Source: Piscibacillus sp052246295
Lineage (GTDB): Bacteria > Bacillota > Bacilli > Bacillales > Alkalibacillaceae
DNA: 20,123 nucleotides
Reading direction: 5' to 3' (one strand)
Assembly: GCA_052246295.1 (NCBI GenBank)
Contig: JBQQCO010000036.1
Below, one piece after another: positions 15,225 to 20,123 of the stretch. The position numbers and the translations under genes are program-made. The stretch's first letter is position 1, and each line of letters opens with the position of its first letter. The notes under the pieces were generated by a model. That model was not told the DNA's origin. It saw only the letters and a program-made list of their open reading frames with translations, and searched no databases.

Positions 15225-16725
15225 GAGGCGGGACCTCCCGTTCACCAAAATGCACCCGCAGCATAAACGCTTCCGTTTGATCCTGCTCATTCCCTTGTGA
15301 TAACCACGTTCCGACGATTCCACCTAAAAACCCAGAAGGAATCGATAAGACAGCTGGATTATTTAACGTCATGAGCCCCATACCTTCAGAGCCTAACACA
15401 ATGAACAATAACGACATGAGAAATCCTGTTAGTAGAGTCGAATAGGCACCAATATGGTTAAAACGTTTCCAATAAAACGTCAGCATTAACAATGGGAATA
15501 TACTCGAAGCAGCAATCGCAAACGTCATAGACACTAAGAACGCTACATTGACGTCCTCCATTCCAATCGATAGAATAATAGAAATTAATCCAATCACAAC
15601 CGCAACAATTCTAGCCACAGTTAATTGCTGCTTTTCACTCGCCTGTTTTCTTTTAAAAATATGATAATAAATATCATAGGCAAAGGCAGACGTCGCAGCA
15701 AAAATTAACCCCGTCACCACCGCAATAATCGTCGCAAAGGCAACTGCCATGACAAACGCAACTAAGAAGTCACCGCCAACAACCTCTGCCAACAATAACG
15801 CTGCTAGATTTCCACTTGGGTCTGATCCTATTAATGTGTCCCAACCGACAATCGCAATCGTGCCAACCTCTAATACAAGTGTCATTAAGTAAAACACACC
15901 AATGATCCACGTGGCAGACATCGCTGAATAACGCGCTTCTTTAGCATTTCTAACCGTTAGAAAGCGAATTAAGATGTGAGGTAAACCAGCTGTACCTAAG
16001 ATGAGAGATAATGTTAAAGAGACTTTATCAATGGAATGTTCAAATAGATGTCCTGGATTAAAAAATGCTTCACCATGAGGACTTTGATTTTTCGCTTCGG
16101 TCATTAGCTTAGAAAAATCCCAGTTCACCCATGAAATTAAGATCAACACCACTAGAAACGTTCCACCCATTAAGAGAACCGTTTTGATAATTTGAATCCA
16201 TGACGTCGCAACCATTCCGCCAAACACAACATATAACGTCATTAAAATTCCAATGACCCATACTGAGGCAGAATAATCCACGCCTAACAATAGCCTAACG
16301 AGAAGACCTGATGCGACCAACTGTGGAATCATGTACAAAACAGATATCAAAATCCCACTCACCGCAACCACCAAGCGAATCCCACGCCTCGGAAAGCGCG
16401 CCGACACCACATCCGCAATGGAATACGTCCCTAGTCGTTGCACCGGCTCAGCTACCCACATCAACAACACAACATAAGAGATTAAGAACCCCGTCGCATA
16501 TAAAAACCCATCATATCCATAAAACGCAATTAACCCTGTAATCCCTAAGAAAGACGCCGCACTAATATAATCACCAGCAATCGCCAATCCATTTTGAAAC
16601 CCTGTTAAACTACCAGACACGACATAAAACTGATGAGTTGTCCGACTACGCTCCGCCGCCCAGTGCGTGATGACTAATGTTCCGATTAAGATAATAATGA
16701 AAAATACGAGATATGTAACATTCAT
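15217..16725 (-). CDS. ActP-like cation/monocarboxylate symporter (SSS family)
   Basis: A 502-aa SSS-family transporter, about 13 helices. Family marks are AIAGDYISAASFLGITGLIA (48-67), MIPQLVASGLLVRLLLG (132-148), GTAGLPHILIRFLTV (244-258) and FATIIAVVTGLIFAATSAFA (330-349). It aligns with acetate/pyruvate permeases (ActP, MctC-like), which are driven by Na+ or H+. It lacks the EF-hand-like insert of the other symporter in the window. ATG 16725 follows AGGAG at 8 nt. It is translationally linked to the DUF485 gene upstream (11 bp gap) and to the kinase downstream (8-bp overlap). Acetate is the default guess, pyruvate or propionate equally possible. Confidence 0.88.
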   Translation of the reverse strand: MNVTYLVFFIIILIGTLVITHWAAERSRTTHQFYVVSGSLTGFQNGLAIAGDYISAASFLGITGLIAFYGYDGFLYATGFLISYVVLLMWVAEPVQRLGTYSIADVVSARFPRRGIRLVVAVSGILISVLYMIPQLVASGLLVRLLLGVDYSASVWVIGILMTLYVVFGGMVATSWIQIIKTVLLMGGTFLVVLILISWVNWDFSKLMTEAKNQSPHGEAFFNPGHLFEHSIDKVSLTLSLILGTAGLPHILIRFLTVRNAKEARYSAMSATWIIGVFYLMTLVLEVGTIAIVGWDTLIGSDPSGNLAALLLAEVVGGDFLVAFVMAVAFATIIAVVTGLIFAATSAFAYDIYYHIFKRKQASEKQQLTVARIVAVVIGLISIILSIGMEDVNVAFLVSMTFAIAASSIFPLLMLTFYWKRFNHIGAYSTLLTGFLMSLLFIVLGSEGMGLMTLNNPAVLSIPSGFLGGIVGTWLSQGNEQDQTEAFMLRVHFGEREVPPHD

Positions 16726-16736
16726 AATGGACGCTC

Positions 16737-16994
16737 CTAATCCTTGGCCTGCTTATACTTAGTTAACTTACGATCGATGGACTTCATGTAGGATGCATAA
16801 AACAAACCAATCCCCCACGTTAAGACAAACAAGAAAAACACATACCCCCAAGCCAATGGTAAGTACATGGAATGTTGCTCAGATATAATGTTTGATAATA
16901 GAAGTGGGAAAAATATATAGAAACTAATTAATAGAATCGAGATTGATAGTAAGACGAGCACTTTTTGTTTGATGAGCTGTTGAATGGAGATCAC
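16737..16994 (-). CDS. DUF485-like small membrane partner of the symporter
   Basis: Up to 85 aa, two transmembrane helices (about 12-35 and 45-67) and a basic C-terminal tail, matching DUF485/YjcH proteins that precede ActP genes. The function is unknown, presumably assembly or regulation of the symporter. The start is uncertain. The only in-frame standard start near the ribosome binding site is GTG 16994, but AAGGAG directly abuts it. An ATT three codons later stands 8 nt from AAGGAG, and the next GTG (codon 12) would cut into the first helix. It is the first gene of the operon, behind a good sigma-A promoter. Confidence 0.78.
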   Translation of the reverse strand: MISIQQLIKQKVLVLLSISILLISFYIFFPLLLSNIISEQHSMYLPLAWGYVFFLFVLTWGIGLFYASYMKSIDRKLTKYKQAKD

Positions 16995-17023
16995 TCCTTA
17001 GGACAACCTAGTTATGTAAGGTT

Positions 17024-17053
17024 ATTATATAGGAGTTTTTGTAATTGGGTCAA
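17024..17053 (-). promoter_or_regulatory. Sigma-A promoter of the DUF485-symporter-LytS-LytTR operon
   Basis: On the minus strand TTGACC (17053-17048), an 18-bp spacer and a perfect TATAAT (17029-17024), about 30 bp ahead of the start. No other promoter was seen inside the four-gene cluster, whose genes overlap or nearly touch. Confidence 0.75.
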
Positions 17054-17081
17054 TATTTCAAAAATTATACAATTAAAATAA

Positions 17082-17108
17082 CCACCCACAAGATATAGGA
17101 GTGGGTGG
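17082..17108 (-). terminator. Terminator of the FAD oxidoreductase gene
   Basis: CCACCCAC and GTGGGTGG form a perfect 8-bp GC-rich stem with an 11-nt loop; on the minus strand TTATTTTAATT follows. It lies 19 bp past the stop codon. Confidence 0.8.
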
Positions 17109-17126
17109 AATCATCATAGCTATTTC

Positions 17127-18221
17127 TTAATGTTTCAGTTTTATATAAGGTCGAAGCAAGTGACTAGCTACCTTTAATGGGTTTACCTTAGTGGTTTGGA
17201 ACACTTTTTCTGTCAAGTTACTTTGCAGAGAGCGTACGATCAGATCTAAGTTTTTATTAGATAATTGTTCCATTGACCTTCTTAAAACGATAGAATCTTC
17301 ATAGCTTTGCCTAAGTGGCTTCATTAACTCCTCATATTTTCCCAAACCACATAAATCATAAGCCGCATAAACACCACTTAAAATAGATGCATACTGGCCA
17401 AATCCCATAAAAGGCATCATTGTTCCGAAACAATTCCCAACATAAAACGTGTTACCGATTCGAGCCGATTGACATATCCCCATAGGATACCCAGTGATTT
17501 GAAATTGATCGGTGATACGAATAGCCTCCTCAAACTCTGCACGTACTTTTTTTTCGTAAAATAGATCCCAAAGACTGTCGAGGTTCACATCCGCATTTTT
17601 AGGTAAATCCGGAATAGCAAGAGAAATATTGGCTTCATGATCCGAAAACGGAATAAAATAGCAATAACCATACGGAGCAATATCGTAATCAAGCCAAGCC
17701 TTCACCATGTACCGGTCAAATTTCCCCTCAATAATCGCGCCTTTAATCGTAACCGTTAAATCTTCCCTAAAATTTCTCGTCTTCTTTGCGTAGTCTCCAT
17801 CACCTGTTGCCATCACCACATGGGAATGCTTACTTAGTAACTGTTCATATGTTTCTTCAGAGTGATAATGTATCGTGGATTTCGTTTGTTGTTCAAGCTG
17901 TGCTTCAAACGAATCCTGCTCCCTGCCCCGAATATTAGTAAACCCAAGTGGCCCCTCAATAACAGCCTTTTCATTTTTTGAAAAAATCTCCATGCTCTGT
18001 ATATGAGAAGTAGGCTTTAAGTAAATGCCGTATTCCTCTGACAACGTCTCAATACAATCATGTACAGGTCGTTCAAAAATAGACATCATCACCTCGCCAT
18101 TCACAAAACGATCGCCTACCTGACTTCGTTTCTCATAGATTGTAGGAGTAATACCATTCTTTTCGAGAGTAATGGCACAAGCTAAACCTGAGAGTCCCGC
18201 ACCCATAATTGCAATATCCAT
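17127..18221 (-). CDS. FAD-dependent oxidoreductase (geranylgeranyl-reductase / monooxygenase-like)
   Basis: A 364-aa flavoprotein. The N-terminal Rossmann fingerprint GAGLSG (Gly7, Gly9, Gly12) is followed by Glu30 at the end of strand 2, which would bind the FAD ribose. VVMATGDGDY at about 135-144 is the second dinucleotide-binding motif, and YVGNCFGTMMPFMGFGQ at about 265-281 corresponds to the GD motif of the PHBH/geranylgeranyl reductase class, with Asn in place of Asp. It lacks transmembrane helices. The substrate is unknown. ATG 18221 follows AAGGTGG at 10 nt. It stands alone with its own terminator, and three short palindromes lie in its leader. Confidence 0.82.
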   Translation of the reverse strand: MDIAIMGAGLSGLACAITLEKNGITPTIYEKRSQVGDRFVNGEVMMSIFERPVHDCIETLSEEYGIYLKPTSHIQSMEIFSKNEKAVIEGPLGFTNIRGREQDSFEAQLEQQTKSTIHYHSEETYEQLLSKHSHVVMATGDGDYAKKTRNFREDLTVTIKGAIIEGKFDRYMVKAWLDYDIAPYGYCYFIPFSDHEANISLAIPDLPKNADVNLDSLWDLFYEKKVRAEFEEAIRITDQFQITGYPMGICQSARIGNTFYVGNCFGTMMPFMGFGQYASILSGVYAAYDLCGLGKYEELMKPLRQSYEDSIVLRRSMEQLSNKNLDLIVRSLQSNLTEKVFQTTKVNPLKVASHLLRPYIKLKH

Positions 18222-18233
18222 TTGATACGCACC

Positions 18234-18287
18234 ACCTTAAGGTTCTTCTAACTGAGTAGTCTTCCCTTACTAAGGTGATACATGTAT
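18234..18287. promoter_or_regulatory. Three short palindromes in the FAD-oxidoreductase leader
   Basis: ACCTTAAGGT (18234-18243, overlapping the ribosome binding site), CCTTACTAAGG (18265-18275) and ATACATGTAT (18278-18287). The first two share CCTTA..TAAGG half-sites and their centres are about 31.5 bp apart, near three helical turns. A repressor operator is possible; no regulator is identified. The rest of 18288-18475 shows nothing that I recognise. Confidence 0.4.
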
Positions 18288-18475
18288 GTTGGATATTTAA
18301 ATTAGAGATTTAACCATAAGCAAATCCGTTTGTTTCTCATCTTCAACAAACGCAACACAGAGATTCAAAAATTACTTGTAAGTGAATAATTAGGCAATTT
18401 TTAATAAATTACCTTTTCAGCTTAAAGCTAAGTGATAAACGGTACTCCTTTCTAACATTCCTAGTAAAATAAAAT

Positions 18476-18500
18476 GACTCCACACTTTTTAAGTGTGAAG
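18476..18500 (-). terminator. Terminator-like hairpin downstream of the toxin remnant
   Basis: CTTCACACTT and AAGTGTGGAG (minus strand, one mismatch) enclose a 3-nt loop, followed by ATTTTATTTT. It lies about 70 bp after the end of the PemK/MazF remnant. Confidence 0.6.
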
Positions 18501-18569
18501 CCAATTTAATGATGCGATTTTTGATGTAATGGATAAAGGTAGGCTGTATTTTACGTTATTAACTCAAAA

Positions 18570-18861
18570 TTAAAAGTAGTTTCGTATTGTTTTCAATACC
18601 CTCTCTAAATCATGTTCATGTAGTTTTCCAATTTTGAACAGCAACTCTTTAAAATGCTCAGTATTTAGCTTAGAACATCTGACTACAGAAGGTTTATCTA
18701 AGCCAGCTTTTGCCAATACTCAATCATAACATCAAATTCATCTCTAGAATGTTGACTTGTAACTGTTGCAATTAGGTGATCTAATTCTGCAACTACGTTA
18801 TCATTACTTACAATAAGTACTGGCCTTCATTTAATTCAACTATCCATATTTCTTCAGAAAT
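18570..18861 (-). pseudogene. Decayed type II toxin gene, PemK/MazF family
   Basis: Joined across frameshifts, the minus strand reads EEIWIVELNEG, then PVLIVSNDNVVAELDHLI and ATVTSQHSRDEFDVMIEYWQ, then KAGLDKPSVVRCSKLNTEHF and a C-terminal helix ending TIRNYF. This is the order of PemK/MazF endoribonuclease toxins: N-terminal strand with xxxWxVxL, PVLIVSND, the substrate-loop region and the S-V-V-R-C strand. Lesions: sequence is lost between NEG and PVL with a frame change near 18817. One A is missing in the run at about 18708-18711 (CAAAAG where CAAAAAG restores frame). No start codon or ribosome binding site exists. No antitoxin gene is visible next to it. It is certainly inactive as it stands. 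Confidence 0.75.
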
Positions 18862-18871
18862 AGAGATTTTC

Positions 18872-19051
18872 TTAATCGATTAAAACCGAATAAACTACGA
18901 ACCCTAATTGTAATAGAGTTATTAAAAGTAAATAAGTTGCGTATTTAAATGTTTCATGGTCAGAATTTACAGATCGTTTCCCAAACGTCCATATAAATAT
19001 TCCAATTACAGTTAATCCAATTAATATACTAATAAAAACTACTGAAGACAT
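18872..19051 (-). CDS. 59-aa two-helix membrane protein
   Basis: An N-terminal hydrophobic helix (MSSVVFISILIGLTVIGIFI), a short polar turn with Lys-Arg and SVNSDHETF, and a second helix to the C-terminus. I do not recognise a family. The start is put at ATG 19051 because AGGGGA precedes it by 10 nt and the stop of the upstream secreted-peptide gene ends 1 nt before it, so translation is coupled. The longer open frame starting at 19114 runs inside that upstream gene. It is the only intact gene in the 18.5-19.4 kb decayed zone. A protective or immunity role for its secreted partner is possible but is inference. Confidence 0.55.
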   Translation of the reverse strand: MSSVVFISILIGLTVIGIFIWTFGKRSVNSDHETFKYATYLLLITLLQLGFVVYSVLID

Positions 19052-19052
19052 T

Positions 19053-19402
19053 TTACCACTTTCCCCTACATTGCCAGCCATAAACAGCAGCCTCAATGGC
19101 AAGGCTAGCTGCATTTACTTTAAAACCAGCTTTCATTAGAGTTTTCGCCATGCAATCTCATCGCCCGATTCAATTTGCTTTTTTAGTAATTCTTCATCCT
19201 TTATTACATAATTTCCATTTTCATCAAACTCACCAATTCTATCAAAATAAAATTCTAATTCCATTTTTATTTCTTGTTCAAGTGCTTGTTGATCGATGTT
19301 ATTTTTTTTCTGCGCTCAAGTTTAAGCTTGTACTTCCAAGTGTAGACAAAATTAATGTTGTTACAATAACTAATAGCAAAGTCTTATTAAAATTCTTCTC
19401 AT
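19053..19402 (-). pseudogene. Frameshifted gene for a small secreted protein with a hydrophobic C-terminus
   Basis: GAGGTGG precedes ATG 19402. Three single-base indels restore one 116-codon frame: one base missing in AGAAGAATTTT near the start, one extra A in the eight-A run at about 19301-19308, and one base missing near GCATGGCG (about 19150). The restored product has a signal peptide (NKTLLLVIVTTLILSTLGST), an acidic helical middle (QALEQEIKMELEFYFDRIGE, DEELLKKQIESGDE) and a C-terminal hydrophobic helix ending AVYGWQCRGKW. The stop lies 1 nt before the membrane-protein start. The layout resembles small secreted toxins or bacteriocin precursors, but I cannot name a family. Confidence 0.6.
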
Positions 19403-19411
19403 TGATTAACC

Positions 19412-19996
19412 CACCTCACAAATTATTAATGTTGATAATAATAAGTTAATAGATTAATATATGTAAATTTTACCTCCCACAAATTCAATTGTATTATTTT
19501 GTAATTTCAATTATAATTTAACATTTTTACTTTTAAAAATTTAGATGCTTTAGTCTTATGTTTATAAATAGTTCTATTTTCATATACAATACACAGAAAT
19601 TAGACTAAAAAAGGAATGAAATAATACATTGAGTTTGTAAAGTGGTTAAAGTGAATATGAAAAAAACAGCCCTTTGAAATGGTGTTCAAGAAGATTTTGA
19701 TAGAGGAAACTTAATTTAGTATAACTGCTGTTACAAAAAATTGCGACTTCCTGCATAAATTAAATATATGAAATTATATACATTGATTTCTATTTTATAG
19801 TTAACTCCAATAGAGTCATACTTACACAAAATGTCTTAATTGACTTAATTAGTTTGAAACAATATTAGAGTCATAGATTTTATTTAAGATGTAAAATAAC
19901 TTATTTATTCTTAATCATAATTATCTTTATAAAGATCAATATTTTTACTATGATTTTAAAAGAACGAAATAAATAAGAAAAACCGGACGTAAAAAC
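19412..19996. other. AT-rich stretch without a recognisable gene
   Basis: About 585 bp between the secreted-peptide remnant and the right-hand IS end. I found no ORF with a ribosome binding site, RNA gene, array or clear terminator on either strand. It may contain the promoter of the secreted-peptide gene near 19440-19500, but no box pair is convincing. Confidence 0.5.
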
Positions 19997-20123
19997 TAGA
20001 GTGACCCAATAATATGAGACAGGAAAAAACACCCCCTAAGTCGTATGTAATATTAATCGACAATTTAGGAGGTGTTTTTCTTTATGGGTAAAAATAGATT
20101 TTATCCAGAAGAAGTCAAACGAG
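19997..20123 (+). mobile_element. 5' end of an IS3-like insertion sequence, running off the right edge
   Basis: Exact inverted copy of positions 1-127, starting TAGAGTGACCCAATAATATG. AAAAAACACCCCCTAAGTCG (20024-20043) can pair with 20058-20079, whose strand includes the transposase ribosome binding site AGGAGG (20067-20072). ATG 20084 opens MGKNRFYPEEVKR and then runs off the edge. Confidence 0.75.

Noticed and set aside
15225..15323. N-terminal extension of the LytS kinase to 15323
   Set aside because: The extra 33 residues lie inside the symporter gene and have no domain. A clear ribosome binding site and an ATG overlapping the symporter stop support 15224.
19097..19449. Plus-strand ORF of 117 codons over the secreted-peptide region
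   Set aside because: It is antisense to the coupled secreted-peptide/membrane-protein pair, has no ribosome binding site, and its composition is that of a shadow frame.
1..20123. The whole window as a composite transposon
   Set aside because: Only 127 bp of each end is seen, target duplications cannot be checked, and the exact length fits an assembly break. The content is mostly ordinary chromosomal metabolism.

Overview
The window reads as a low-GC Firmicute chromosome segment, most likely from the Bacillaceae. The genes have strong GGAGG-type ribosome binding sites, TTG starts are common, promoters are sigma-A-like, one CcpA (cre) site is present, and the proteins belong to typical Bacillaceae families (CYP152 peroxygenase, DUF4317, DUF3888, DUF817, DUF4212-linked Na+/solute symporter, LytS/LytTR pair). 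Two Na+-coupled symporter systems would suit a salt- or alkali-adapted bacillus, but that is inference. The two ends carry the same 127 bp in inverted orientation: the 5' end of an IS3-like element with its first 13 transposase codons. The piece was therefore probably cut at two copies of a repeated insertion sequence.

Layout. 0.1-2.3 kb: wrbA quinone reductase behind a strong promoter with a YodB-type operator, an alpha/beta hydrolase, and a Maf pyrophosphatase. 2.3-3.6 kb: a CYP152 fatty-acid peroxygenase convergent with maf; the two share a hairpin that contains both stop codons. 3.65-4.3 kb: a 21-bp-period repeat array running into the 3' end of a hydrolase fragment that lacks its nucleophile half. 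4.4-7.3 kb: DUF4317 protein, a secreted DUF3888 protein, a 36-aa basic peptide and the membrane protein DUF817. 7.5-9.3 kb: two decayed loci, namely a 5'-truncated OFA-type MFS transporter with a nonsense codon and an in-frame chimera of a Lon-like S16 peptidase front half with a metallo-beta-lactamase-fold tail. 9.4-17 kb: the metabolic core, all on the minus strand. One operon is DUF4212 - Na+/solute symporter - membrane protein with a cre site upstream. The other is DUF485 - ActP-like symporter - LytS sensor kinase - LytTR response regulator. A second periodic array (41-bp dimers) and a small coiled-coil pseudogene lie between them. 17.1-18.2 kb: an FAD-dependent oxidoreductase. 18.5-19.4 kb: a decayed zone with a PemK/MazF toxin remnant, a 59-aa membrane protein and a frameshifted secreted peptide gene coupled to it. 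19.4-20 kb: AT-rich DNA with no gene seen.

How the genes work together. LytS/LytTR pairs of this type commonly sense small carboxylates and switch on their transporters, so the two symporter operons are probably a monocarboxylate (acetate/pyruvate-like) uptake module with carbon-catabolite control on one arm. The least explained features are the two intergenic arrays, which share an architecture (a core of about 10 bp plus a variable spacer of about 10 bp, two helical turns per unit) but have unrelated cores. The secreted-peptide/membrane-protein pair is also unexplained.
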